A stretch of 64,000 bases of DNA from Colletotrichum lupini. Its lineage: Eukaryota > Ascomycota > Sordariomycetes > Glomerellales > Glomerellaceae. The notes below the pieces were generated by a model that saw only the letters and a list, made by a program, of their open reading frames with translations, was not told the DNA's origin and did no database searches. This document shows positions 32,110-43,430 of this stretch, piece after piece; the first letter of the stretch is position 1; the number at the start of each line of letters is the position of its first letter. The position numbers were made by a program, and so were the translations under genes. The stretch is taken from the NCBI RefSeq assembly GCF_023278565.1, contig NC_064675.1:6262001-6326000 (forward strand). Direction: 5' to 3'.

Positions 32110-34026
32110 ATGTACCCTCACTCGTTCTTGGGCCTTTTGACTTCGTGCCTTTCACTCTGCTCTGTCGCCCATGCAGTCCCAACCGAACGACGCCAGGCCA
32201 ACGACACCTCTGCCGACGTTCAGACCTACTTCAACTTAGATGGCGCAGCGCATGGCGATAAAGTCAAGACTCTCATCGCCGATGGCTACCGCATGATATC
32301 ATTGAGCAACTATGGCACAGCGCCGGACGCACAGTATGCCGCCGTCTGGGTACGGCGGGACGGAAATCCTTTCGAAACAATCTACGGTGCAGACGAGGCC
32401 ACTTATGACGACTGGTTCGACTCGTGGAAGTCCAAGGGCTATGTACCGACACACATCTCCGTCACGGGACCGGCTGGCAGCGCCATCTACGCAGGGGTCA
32501 TGGAGAAGGCCAACGTCACCAACTGGACACAACTTTGCGGTCTCAACAACCCCTATGAGTTTGACAACGCGACGAATGGTATCGACATGGTTGTGAAGGG
32601 CTTCAGCATGTACGGTACCCCCTCAGACCGCCGCTATTGCGTTCTGGGCCATGAGAACGTCGGAAATCAGATGTCTACTATCTTTTATTCATCCGGCAAT
32701 TACACCGTCGACTATCCGAAGATCTATGAGTCAGAAATAGCGAAGCGCTTCTGGAGACCATCTCGCCTCTTTCTCTCAGACGACCACGTCGTCACCCCCC
32801 AGTTCGTGGACACCTCTGTTGGGAAGTGGGTAGCTTTGAACGATCTCACGGCCGAAGAGCTGTCCTCTCAGATTGAATTGCAGAAGCAGCAGGGTCTTCA
32901 CCCAATCGACGTTCACGGGGGTGCTTCCAGACAGGACGTTCGCTTTGCCGTCATTTTCGCTGAGAAAGACGTTCCCGAGGCCCGGAAATGGACCGCCACC
33001 GGCTCCTTCAAGGGATTCAAGGATAACGTGGGTGCCACAACGGCCTTTGATGCCGCAATGCAGACCTGGATGAAGAAGAACGGTGTACTCCAGGCGCAAC
33101 TCGCCATTGCGTCCAACGGCTCAACCATTGCCGAGCGCGGGTACACCTGGGCGGAGAACGACCGTCCCGTCGTCGAGACGAGCGACGTCTTCCTCCTCGC
33201 AAGCGTGAGCAAAATCTTTGTCCACGCGGCTATCTTCAACCTCATCGAGGCCGGGAAGCTCAACTACTCCACAGCCGCGTACCCGTTACTCGGATACGAC
33301 GAGCCCGCGGACGCCCGCGCAAAGGACATCACCATCGACCACCTCCTCTCACACACGTCCGGGTACAATCGCGATCGTTCCGGCGACCCGAGTTTCATGT
33401 TTCGCGAGATCGCCATTACCCTGTTCAACGGCACCCGTGCCGCGACGCTACGGGACGTCATCGAATACCAGGTCGTCCGCCCCCTCGACTTCGCCCCCGG
33501 CACGGACTATGCCTACTCCAACTACGGGACCATGCTCTTGAGCTACATCGTCAGCAACATTACGGCAACGCCCTACCTCGATTTCTTGAGAGACAAGATC
33601 CTCGGCGATCTAGACGTACGTCTGTATGAGACGGCAGCAGAGAAGCACTCTGGGGACCGCATCATTCAGGAGAGCAAGTACACGGGTTACGATCCGCGGG
33701 AACCACAGTCGTACCGTCTCGTACCGGGCCCGTATGGCGGCGACGGAGCTATCAAGGAGGAGTGCGCGGGTGCGTTCTCGCTTGCGGCGAGTGCGGGCAC
33801 TGTGGCGAGGTTCATCGGCTCACACGCCGTCAGTGGCACCGGCGGCCGGGCGCCGTTTGCGGAGCGGGACGGGACGGTGGTTGGGGCGCGGACCTTTGCG
33901 TCGAGTAGGCCTGATGTTGACTGGGCTCTGACGATTAACACCCGAGAGTACATCTCTGAGGTGGAGTTTGATGACTTGAGGTACTGGAAACTACCTTTTG
34001 TGTTTGAGGACTTTGCCGTGGCGTAA
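32110..34026 (+). CDS. Secreted beta-lactamase-like protease of the polyglycine hydrolase type
   Basis: This single exon encodes 638 residues from the ATG at 32110, which begins a clear signal peptide (MYPHSFLGLLTSCLSLCSVA). A dibasic ERRQ at about 28-31 could be a Kex2-like site. The N-terminal half has repeated structural units (for example DGYRMISLSNYG and SKGYVPTHISVTG), and the C-terminal half is a class C beta-lactamase-like domain with the SxxK motif (S365-V-S-K368) and the YxN motif (Y469-S-N471). Known fungal polyglycine hydrolases have this architecture and about 640 residues, and cut the Gly-rich linker of plant class IV chitinases. Many potential N-glycosylation sites are present. 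Architecture and length support the family; substrate is inferred. The gene is convergent with the P450 gene, 115 bp away. Confidence 0.82.
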   Translation: MYPHSFLGLLTSCLSLCSVAHAVPTERRQANDTSADVQTYFNLDGAAHGDKVKTLIADGYRMISLSNYGTAPDAQYAAVWVRRDGNPFETIYGADEATYDDWFDSWKSKGYVPTHISVTGPAGSAIYAGVMEKANVTNWTQLCGLNNPYEFDNATNGIDMVVKGFSMYGTPSDRRYCVLGHENVGNQMSTIFYSSGNYTVDYPKIYESEIAKRFWRPSRLFLSDDHVVTPQFVDTSVGKWVALNDLTAEELSSQIELQKQQGLHPIDVHGGASRQDVRFAVIFAEKDVPEARKWTATGSFKGFKDNVGATTAFDAAMQTWMKKNGVLQAQLAIASNGSTIAERGYTWAENDRPVVETSDVFLLASVSKIFVHAAIFNLIEAGKLNYSTAAYPLLGYDEPADARAKDITIDHLLSHTSGYNRDRSGDPSFMFREIAITLFNGTRAATLRDVIEYQVVRPLDFAPGTDYAYSNYGTMLLSYIVSNITATPYLDFLRDKILGDLDVRLYETAAEKHSGDRIIQESKYTGYDPREPQSYRLVPGPYGGDGAIKEECAGAFSLAASAGTVARFIGSHAVSGTGGRAPFAERDGTVVGARTFASSRPDVDWALTINTREYISEVEFDDLRYWKLPFVFEDFAVA

Positions 34027-34141
34027 ACGGAGAGGAAGATAAATAGAAGTAATGTTAAATTGCAAACTTGTGAACATGAAGCCTAGTGTTCATCTCGAAC
34101 ATGCTACTACAGTGGCACAGCTGTTGAGCGCTTTCAACGGA

Positions 34142-36042
34142 TCAAGATAACTTGCTCTCGATCATGGCATACTCTTTCAACGCTTTCAAAGCTTCCCCGT
34201 GCTCCTGCTCAATCACCTGAGCATGCTTCAGTGACCTAGGCGTAATTGAGCAAGGGAATGGTAGTGGACTCGAATTGAAGCCATCCGAGTATGCAAAGCT
34301 GCGTGTACATCCACCAAGTCAGCTCCGGATCTGTGTGCGCTCAGGGGTAGGATTGGCACTTACATGTCCACCTCGACGTCCCTGCCCTTTTCGTCCGTTT
34401 CAGGGTTGACTTCAAATCCCCGGAGGATCCTCGCAATGTTCAAGGCTACGGACGCAGATCCAAGGTGCATGCCAGGGCAGATCCGACGGCCCCATCCAAA
34501 GGCACTGTGACCGAAGGTGCCAGGGTATTCGCGTTCAGTCAAGAATCGCTCAGGCCTGAACTCATGAGGTTCTGGGAAGTCTGCTTCGTTAAGATGAACT
34601 AGAAATCATCAGTCAGAGTACTAAGCGGGATCAGGAGCATATGGGGCTTGACATACTGCTCCATAAAGGTGCGATAACGGTGCTACCCTTTGGGATGAAC
34701 ATGCCCTTGTAGACATGATCCGCGGTGCTCGCATGGGGAGTGCCACCGAGCACGGCGACAGGCCGCCAGCGTAGCGTCTCCGCAGCTATCGCACGAACAT
34801 ACTCGAGCTTATTCAGATCATCAAACATGGGCAGCCGGTCGCCTCCGACAACTCTGTCAAGCTCCTCTTGCGCTCTTGGTATGAACTGCGGGCCAAACTT
34901 GGCACAAGCCAGTATGAAGCTGGCTAGAGATCCGGCCGACTTGAGGCATTGGTTTGTTAGTCACGTCGGGTCTTTGCATAAGCGCGGACTACGGAGGGGG
35001 AATTTCTCTTACCGTCTCAACGCCAGCTCCGAATGGTGAGCCTGCCGTGTAGGCTATTTCGAGATCTGACATGCCCAGGTTGGATTGCTCTTCGAGCAGG
35101 TGTCTAGCGAAAGACTCAGGCGCAACGCCTCTACTGACTTTGTCGCGGACCTCGTCCATGAGCTCAGTGTACATCTGGATGTCCTTTTGCCTCTGCTTTA
35201 AGACCTCGGCCTTCCAAGGGGCCAAGAAGCTGGGGATGTACTTAAGAACAGGATATCTCTCTACGGCAAACTTTCCTGGAATGCTACATGTCGAAAAGAA
35301 TCGTCAGAAACAGAAGACTTGAGAAGAATAGGGGGAACAAGAAGACGCTTACTTGACCGATGTCAGGCGTCCCATTGACTCAGCATTGCGTTGGACAACG
35401 ATGTCGGTGGCAATGTCCTCCACCCTCCTGCCGTACGTCACCGTCACAATAACAGAGGCCGCATATCGTTCAAGGTGCCTTCGAAAGTCTCCGGGACTCA
35501 TGAGAAGCTCATGCATAAGCACCTTGGACTCCAGACTCTGCACCGGCCGGTACGTCTCGCTCTGCCGCTGCATGAAGCCGCTGTGCAGGAGCTTTCGCCA
35601 TCGCCGCCAGAAGGGGGAGTAAGAGGCCATCAGGCCCCTCATGCCGCCAGAGAGGAGCTCGCCGCCCATGATGAAGCGCGGGCGTGACGAAAAGATTGAG
35701 CCCTTTTTTTCGAGGAGGTCCCATGCCGCTTGGGCTGAGCCCAAAACGATGGTTGGCGTCGGACCCATCTGGAGGTAGACGACGTCGCCATACTCCCTAC
35801 TTAATTCCTGGAACCAAAGCCATGGCTTTCGGATCCCTGTTTTGATGATCTTGGGACCCGGGGGAAGCTGTGATCGATGTGAGTAGAGCTTCCACTCTTG
35901 CCGCAGCTATTCGAGGTTGATGAAGTCAGGATAGTTTTCAGTAGAGCGTGTCAGACTTAACATTTCTTACCCTGGGAAACGTGAGGGCTAGATAAGAAAA
36001 TCCAGCGATCAACGCCAAGTAGGCGAGAATATTGAAGAGCAT
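34142..36042 (-). CDS. Cytochrome P450 monooxygenase, OrdA-like
   Basis: Six exons (36042-35971, 35908-35353, 35283-35012, 34939-34657, 34598-34364, 34298-34142) splice to 1575 nt, or 524 residues. The N terminus is a membrane anchor (MLFNILAYLALIAGFSYLAL), followed by the proline-rich LPPGPK hinge. The ExxR pair is E354-R357, the PERF motif is at 410-413, and the heme loop FGWGRRICPG carries the axial cysteine C435. The I-helix segment reads FGAGVETS, with Val-Glu-Thr where many P450s have a Asp-Thr-Thr. The C-terminal PFPCSITPRS is typical of fungal P450s related to OrdA. All five introns have GT-AG ends. It should oxidise a small lipophilic compound at the ER; the substrate is unknown. It is divergent from the MFS transporter gene. 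Confidence 0.92.
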
Positions 36043-36733
36043 GATGGAGTGATTGACGGTGGGTAGACCCGAATAGCAAGTCTGCAACTTCAACACACGC
36101 ATACATAGACGTTGAGTCGCCAATCTTCCTTCGGTAATCTCAAAAGACTTAGCCGGGGATATCTATGAGTTTGGAGGGGGAAAGAGTATTGAAAGGCAAA
36201 TAAACCCGAGGTATTTCAATCTTCAATGGTCAGTCGAGCGGCTAGCGCTCCAATTTCGACTCTTCCAACAATTGCCGATCTTGGCGAACACGATTCAGCA
36301 AGCCACAACTGGGTCTCTTCAATCCTTCCCGCTCGATAGTCATAGAAAAATCAAGTCACGATACGGAAACCTCCCCTTGATAACCCCGCAGTCTGGGTTT
36401 AAAGCTGCACGTGGGTTACGCGGGGGAAGCAAGATGCGTGTGGGGGAACCACCCCCGAAACGAAGCGGCCCATGCATGCTTCTTGCTGACTCCAAACTTA
36501 CAAACGCCTTGGTTGGATGGCGGATAATCATACCCTGGTCTTTGGTAGCATCACCGCGGCAGTTGTTCGAGTGAGATGAAGCGCATGGAAGATGAAGAGG
36601 TACAAAGTCAAGGAAGTCCCTGGAAGTCCGGATCCAAACGATAGATGTGCCTTGCTTGTACAATACTTGAGGATACTTTAGGATTCGAGACTTTTACCAA
36701 AATATAGACTTAAGCATCCCTTACATCTCTACT
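36043..36733. promoter_or_regulatory. Divergent promoter region between the P450 and MFS transporter genes
   Basis: This is 691 bp between two start codons pointing away from each other. Shared control of an oxidase and a transporter is plausible but not shown. No repeated motif or clear TATA box was identified. Confidence 0.45.
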
Positions 36734-38652
36734 ATGGAACCTGAACGTTCTGGTTGGCTGAGCAAGCCATTCTTGACGTCGATCCTCCTTGGCATAGGAG
36801 GATTTCTTTATGGATAGTGAGTCTTTCTGCACAACAAGAGTATCCTTTCAACTAAAGTCTCACACGACCTCCTAGTGATTCAGGAATCATTACACCTAGC
36901 TTAGCACTCAAGTCATTCCTCGCGTATTTCGGAAATCCGGATGCTCCCCTTCGAGGTGCAATCGTGTCAGTGTATCAAGCTGGAGGTATGATTTGCTCCG
37001 GGAACAGCAAAACCTACTGGTCTAACTTACTTTACCAGCATGGCTAGGGAGTGCATCTGTTGGTGTTACCAGCGACAAATTAGGCCGCCGCAAAGCCATC
37101 GCCTTTGGCTGCATATGGGGAGTCATTGGCGGTGCTCTGATGGCGGGTGCTGCCCATGTCGCAATGCGTAGGTGAAGTTGAGACCCGAGAATTGTAAGGT
37201 GAAGTGCTAAATATAAGAACCAGTCATCATGGGCCGACTGCTAGTCGGTTTTGCAGTTGGTACAATCACTGGCGTAGCTCCAGTCTTTGGAGCGGAAATT
37301 GCAAAGGTCGGATGCTTCACTGTCCGATCGACTTACGAAAATTGCTTGAAGCTAATATTTTCCAGACCCACGAAAGAGCCAGGATCACAGCTGTCAACCA
37401 GATGAGTAAGTTGAAACGATTATCACAGTTCACGCACACTAACGAGGTAAAGTGGTTGCCTGGGGCTTCTTTGTCGCTCTCTGGACTGGCGTTGGAGAAG
37501 GCAAATGGCAGAATCCTAACCAATGGAGGCTTGGTTTCGCCATTCAGAGCATCCCTGCCCTGATCCTAGGCATTAGCGTTCTCTTCCTCGGTGAGTCGCC
37601 CAGATGGCTCTGCCTAAAGGGTCGGCACGAGGAAGCCGAAAAAGCTTTCCGCAACTACCACTATGACGGGACCAACGACGACTGGTGCCGCAATGAGTTT
37701 ACCATCATCCAGGTCAACATCGCAGAAGAGTTACAGGCGCAGGGTCGGCTATCCTGGGGCGACCTATTCAAGACACCAGCGTTCCGCAAACGCCTCTTTG
37801 TCGGTTCTTTTGTGTGGGCTGCTGCGATGCTTTCTGGCATTTCGTTTGTGCAGTATTACCAAACGGCCATCTATGCTACGCTGCAGTTCAGCCAGGATCA
37901 ACAGCTTCTCGTCAGTGGTCTCTATGGTTCTGTTGCACCCGTGGCATGCTTAATCTCGCTGTTCTTCGTTGATCGCATCGGTCGAAAGAAGATTCTTATC
38001 ATTAGCTCGTCTCTGTTGTCGCTTTGTTACTTGATCATCACCATTTTAGCAGCAGTTTACCCTGCAAGACCCGGATTTCCAACCAACGAGGCGGCCCAGC
38101 GCGGTCTCATTGCGTGTATTTTCGCTGTTTCGGCCAACTATTCCGCCCTCCTGGGACCCATGACATGGATTATTCCGTGAGTATCATTCCGAGTGTCAGT
38201 ATATGAACTGCAGTTTTGACGGGAATATAGACCTGAAGTTTTCACCACGGAGCTCCGAGCCAAAGCGAACGCCATAGTCCAGGTCATTCACTATTCCATT
38301 AGTCTAATCATTACGCAGTGTTCGCCAATTGCTCTGGCCGCGGTTGGCTGGAAGTACTACGTACGTTGATTATGTTCAAATCATATTTTGACGAGTATAT
38401 TCTGACTTGAAGGCTCAGATACTTTTCATCCTCACCAACGCTCTCTGCGCTATCATCTTTGCATTCTTCTATCCCGAGACCAGAGGTATAAACATTGTGA
38501 CCCACCGTACACGGACAGTAGCTTACACTTCACTCATAGGAAAATCTCTGGAAGAAATCGATGAGATCTTTGGCGATGTCAAAATCGTGCGCGATGTTGA
38601 CTTCGCCGAGAAAGCTGGAGTTCAAGAAGTAGAAATCCGTCAGCGACACTGA
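36734..38652 (+). CDS. MFS sugar-porter family transporter
   Basis: Nine exons (36734-36816, 36876-36985, 37039-37167, 37224-37306, 37366-37405, 37453-38176, 38231-38360, 38419-38485, 38540-38652) splice to 1479 nt, or 492 residues. Sugar-porter landmarks are present in order: FLYGYDSGIITPS in helix 1, DKLGRRKAIAFG in the loop 2-3, GRLLVGFAVG, PRWLCLKGR after helix 6, DRIGRKKILI between helices 8 and 9, and the PETRGKSLEEIDEIF end after helix 12. Twelve membrane helices are expected at the plasma membrane, importing a sugar or related polyol by proton symport. The many small exons are unusual beside the mostly one- or two-exon genes nearby. All introns are GT-AG, and the frame closes exactly. 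Confidence 0.93.
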
Positions 38653-39248
38653 AGAAGTTGTGGTGTTTGAATCCAACTGAGGGAATCAGAGATGTGCGTC
38701 TACTAAGATTAGGTGCATCATACGCGTTGACAAAAGAGACATTCAACCTCAATTTACAAGCAACGGATCTCGTTTCAAAATTCAAAAAACCATGTGAAGT
38801 TCTATGGAGGTTAAGAACTGTAGAAGACTATTGTCAAGAAGATTTGGAGAAGTAGTCGTAGTTCCTGTAAGAGATTTTGCTGCATTGACACTTCCGTTGA
38901 TGCTGCCACCATGCAGATATCTACCTTTCGAATGGAAGCTTGAGATTAAATCTCAAACAAAATATATGATACGTCCAAGACTGCTCATCATTACTCTCAA
39001 TCCAGATTACTACAATGGAGGATGGAAGAGTATCACAATGTTCGGGATTCTTGGTTGATTGTATAAATATCAATTCGTTGAAACACCCTTTGACAAGCGT
39101 GGACCAAGATTTCTTGCGTGCTCAAACTTTAAACACAACCTTTTTGTTCAATCCAAGCAGCCAATTCGGCACATATTATGTATGTTGTGATGGATCAATC
39201 GTCCTGTTCATCGCTTCCAAATTCCAGCCGGTCACGATGCTTTCCGAA
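38653..39248. other. Spacer between convergent MFS and membrane-protein genes
   Basis: This 0.6-kb region is moderately AT-rich and contains only 3' UTR-like sequence of the two convergent genes. Short open frames have no motif. Confidence 0.45.
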
Positions 39249-39902
39249 TCAGCTCAGCCTCAAATCTTCGTTCTTCACCTCCCTCACGACAACGGATGGT
39301 GGTGCTTGAACCGTGCTCACGGCCGCTTCCATGTCAATGGCTCGCTCTCTCGTCTCCATCTGCATCACCAGAAGCTGACCAGCCGTGCCATGTCGCAACG
39401 TCCTCCCCCGTTGGTGTCTCTCTCCTCTTAAACAGACCAATACGTATGTCCATATCAGGACGGACCCGGCGCTCATGAACAACCAGGCGAGAGCGACGTA
39501 CTTGGTCTGCGACCAATCTTCGTGCAAGGCGCGCCGCACGGCGAAGAAGCTGAGAGCCTGCAAGCCGATCCAGGTAAGCCAGTAGAAGTATACCAGACCA
39601 CTAATGCGACCAGGCGGGGGAAGAATGCATTTGTGAATGCTAAAGACCGCTGCGTAACAAGTTTGCGTGAGAATCAGGACGATCGAAAGCTCCGCCATCC
39701 AGGCGATGGGTTGTTTGTACTCCGAGGATGCTCTCATCAAGGTTATGGTGACCAGAATTGTGGTGAGGAAGCATGCGCCGAGGAGGACTATAACTGAACA
39801 TCTGGCTTCGTCCAAGAGGCTTGTCCGTGGCGACCATGGTTGTCTTCTTCGTCGACGGAGCCACATCTTTGCCCGGGCGAGCGGAACACTGTAGAGAGGC
39901 AT
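39249..39902 (-). CDS. Small four-helix membrane protein, function unknown
   Basis: This single exon encodes 217 residues. After a basic N-terminal tail (RRRRRQPW) there are four hydrophobic segments at about residues 35-56, 66-87, 99-121 and 134-158, followed by a hydrophilic C-terminal tail of about 60 residues. The pattern resembles small fungal MARVEL-like or tetraspan proteins, but I cannot assign a family. The open frame, strong helix pattern and lack of competing frames support a real gene. It is the last gene before the second retrotransposon, whose left LTR begins about 400 bp upstream of the start codon, so its promoter region is short and abuts RIP-mutated DNA. Confidence 0.68.
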   Translation of the reverse strand: MPLYSVPLARAKMWLRRRRRQPWSPRTSLLDEARCSVIVLLGACFLTTILVTITLMRASSEYKQPIAWMAELSIVLILTQTCYAAVFSIHKCILPPPGRISGLVYFYWLTWIGLQALSFFAVRRALHEDWSQTKYVALAWLFMSAGSVLIWTYVLVCLRGERHQRGRTLRHGTAGQLLVMQMETRERAIDMEAAVSTVQAPPSVVVREVKNEDLRLS

Positions 39903-40290
39903 GGCTGGCTTCTTTGAGGAAAGGGATGAATATGAGGAGAACCCGGTGCTTTCTTCTCGGGTCTAAGATCTTAAAAGGGTGGTGTTGTTGAGAGAACACT
40001 GAATGCCTTGAGGCGGCAAAATTAAAAGAACAGTCCGCTTATGAGCGGCCATTATGGTCTCACTAATGGTAGGAAATCGACTTATTTAAGAATCTGCGCT
40101 ATTTGGCCCGAGGAATGTCATGATGTGGTTACAATCGAAGAGGCGTCAGGAGAGTTCATGTACGCGCATACAAGCATTTGGGGGCGTTCAAGTCACTATG
40201 GGCAAAATCCACCTTGATAGAAGTTATTGACTTCTATTAGTGCTCAAAATTGTGTCTAGCGATTCAAGACTGCACCTTAGGATCATCTCA
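39903..40290. promoter_or_regulatory. Promoter stub of the four-helix protein gene, next to the second retrotransposon
   Basis: Only 388 bp of ordinary DNA separate the start codon at 39902 from the target-site duplication of element 2. Base composition is normal up to the LTR edge, so RIP has not spread into it. Confidence 0.4.
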
Positions 40291-40295
40291 ATAAG
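40291..40295. repeat. Target-site duplication ATAAG, left copy of element 2
   Basis: The five bases before the LTR edge at 40296 are ATAAG and recur exactly at 47630-47634. Confidence 0.92.
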
Positions 40296-40497
40296 TGTTA
40301 GTATCCCTATTATAGGGTAGTTAGTTCGAACCGTAGTTAACGAAGAGATTAATTAAACTATATAAATATCTATATAAGTATAAGAAGGAGGTTCTAATTA
40401 TAAGTTAGGTTAGTTATAATAATTATAAATAGGGCCCCTAATTAGCCCCTATATAGTTAGCTATATACCGCGGTTAAATTAAACTTTTAATTTAATA
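40296..40497 (-). repeat. 3' LTR of copy 2, 202 bp
   Basis: On the + strand this starts TGTTAGTATCCCTATTATAG and ends in TTTAATTTAATA, matching the reverse complement of the family LTR. Confidence 0.9.
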
Positions 40498-41529
40498 TTA
40501 ACTTTCTCTTTTTTTTATTAATTTAACTATTATAATTAGAAATATAATTTAACCTCGGGCCCGTTTATTAAGTCGTCTCTTTTTCTCCCTTTTTTTTATT
40601 TTTTTTTATATAACTTATCCCTTTATTTATATAGTAACTTTTCTACTACTTACGAATTATTCTAATCCCTTATTTAGTACTACTTTTATAAAAGCGTTTA
40701 CGAGGTTATTTTTATTATTAATCTAATAAATCTTAAGTATTTTATACTTTTTATATAATTACTTAAGGGTTATAATATTAATTATAAGCCTCTTTCTTTT
40801 CGTCGTTTTTAATTTAATAAGGTATTTATATAGTAAGTAGGAATTGGTATAAATAACTATTAAAATAGGTAAAAGTCTAATTTAATTAGTAATCTTCTTT
40901 AGCGTTATTAAAATCGCATAGAAGAGGTTAATACCGTTAACTATATTATAAACCTCTAATATTAATATATTTCTTATTACTTACTTATTTTTAGTTAACG
41001 AGTAGTAGATTATATTACCGTATATAATAAATTCGCTCTTACTTATACTCTCGTTAGCTAGGATAATAATATACCCTAATTACGAAATAAGGTCGTTATT
41101 ATTTATAAATAACCTATTAACGAAGACGTAGAGCTTATTAGTTATAAGGTTAATTAGGTAGTAAATAAGACCTCGATTGAGATTTATTCATTACTACTTA
41201 AGTAGTTTATTAAATACTTTAACGTTTTATTTAATTAGATCTATAGCTTACGCTACTTTAATATAATTAAAAGTCGCCTCGGGCTAATAAGTATTTATAA
41301 TATATACCCCTTACGCGAGCTTAGGTTTATACCGCTTTTTAATATTAGTTATATTTAAATTAACGAGGTTAATCTTTTTACCTTACCCCTTTTATTAAAA
41401 AACGACAGTTTCCCCTTTAATTATAAAAATCCCGCTATTAAATACTAAGGGGGTATTTATTATAAAGACCTCTTTTAGCTTCGCTACGAAGCCCGCTTTT
41501 TAAAGCTTTTTATTCTCTTTTTTTATAAA

Positions 41530-43430
41530 ATTAATATTAAATAGGCCTAATATATCATTAGTCTATATTCTAACGATCTTAAATTAGTTACCTTTATACT
41601 TTATAATTAGTAAGTACGGGTTATACGTAGAGGTAATTATTAATAATTAATTAATATAAAAATCGTAATAAATAGCTTATTAATAAGTGCCTAATTCTGC
41701 GAGCCTATATAATAGCTTAAGTATTTTAATAATCGTACTTTCTAAGTACTTACTAGCCATTTTCTTTTAATAAATAGGCTAGGATTTTCTTTATAAGCCC
41801 TGTGGCCGATTAAGTATAAGCCTAGGTAATATTACGGCTCTAAATCTTATATCCCTTCTTCTATAATAATACTATCAATACTATTATTAATCGTTAGCTA
41901 TAGCGCTATATAATAAGCGATTATATAAGTAGCGTTACTTTTGTAATATTACCGTACTCCTAAATTACGTATTTAGACTTCTCGTATAGCTAGGGTATTC
42001 CTTTCTTTTTAATCTTACGAACTATTTATAATTTAAATATATAGAGGTTTATATATTTTTTTAAGTTATATAGGATAAATCAATAGACCTCTCGATCGTA
42101 AAGAGTATTTATTTTAATAAAATCTAATCCCTTATATAGCTTTTTAATAGTTATAATTATATTGTTTTTACGTAGTTTAATTATTAGCTTAAAATCGGCT
42201 TTCTTTTTTATTATATAAAAAGTATTAATTACCTCGTTATTAATAATAAATTACTACGTTAGGGCTTACTATCGTAGTTTTTTATAACGTCTTATTAGTA
42301 ATATTAGTGCCCTTTTAGTAATTTCTTTTTTCTTATCGTTTATTAATACTACTATAACGATTTTATTAAGGATAAATTTTTATACCTCTATTACGGGTTA
42401 TATAGTTTCCCTTAGCTCTTCTTTTTTTTATAAATTAGAAATTACTTTATTAAGATCTATATAGTACGGTCTAACTATTATAATTAATACTTTAAATAGC
42501 TAGTTACGATCTTTTATAACTATATAAGAGCGCTCGTTAATAGAAATTAATTTATATAGCCTAGCTTATTATTAAGTAATTTTGCGCTATACTTATATAT
42601 CCGAATTTAGTAATATATTTAAATTATCCCCTATATTAGGCCTATTATATATAGTAATTACCTCGTTAACTTACTTTTTTATACTTACCTCGCGTAGTAC
42701 TTATATTACTTTTTTAATTACTTAGGCTCGTTAGCTTATACTTAGTAATAGTAACGAGGCTAAGGTCGTTCTTAAATATATTCTAAATATTAATAGCGTT
42801 AGTATAAGTCCGTTAGGCCCTATAGTATCGTTATAATATTTAAGTACTATTTAAAGGCATTCGTTATTAGTAAAATCCGGATTTTCTTTTTTAATAATTC
42901 TAAACGCCCTTTTTAATTACTAATATGCCCTTTTTACCTTTTTAATACTATAGTACGCTTTAATAAGTACGACTTTTAGCTATATACTATAGGCCGTTAT
43001 ATTATCCCTAAATTTTACTAACTTAAAGCTAGTACTAGCGTCGGTTTTAATACTATTTAGCGGTCCTTAGTATATATTAATTTAGCTTTTTTATAGGGTT
43101 ATTTATATTATTTTTATTTATAAATCCCGGAGGAATTGCCCTATTTAAAAGAATATAGTTACGTTAATTATATATAGTACTAGCTAACTATTTAAATAGA
43201 AAATATTAACGACGATTTCTTAGTTAAAGTTAAGCTTATTACGTAATTTAAACTTAAATTTACGTAGGCTCTGCGCATTTATTTAGTATTAATAATATAC
43301 TTTTATTAACTACTCTAGCGTCCCTATTTTAATATTATTATTACTTAATTACTTTAAGAGGTTATATAGCCTCATAACTAACGAGTACCCGAATGTTTAG
43401 TATAGTTTTCTAAGCTTACTTTTTATTAAA
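41530..43430 (-). pseudogene. Decayed pol segment of copy 2
   Basis: Read on the minus strand, stop-ridden remnants of the pre-integrase zinc region (near 43400) and the reverse transcriptase (ending near 41530 with a LGLF segment) can be matched one for one to those of copy 1. RNase H remnants follow outside this interval, near 40660-40860. Confidence 0.7.

Noticed and set aside
31087..39902. Secondary-metabolite biosynthetic gene cluster
   Set aside because: A P450 and a transporter are adjacent, but there is no polyketide synthase, peptide synthetase, terpene synthase or similar core enzyme; the transporter is a sugar porter.
30246..40296. Inversion of the 10-kb island by recombination between the two retrotransposons
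   Set aside because: Each element keeps its own matched target duplication, and the pectate lyase frame is continuous across copy 1, so no exchange has occurred.
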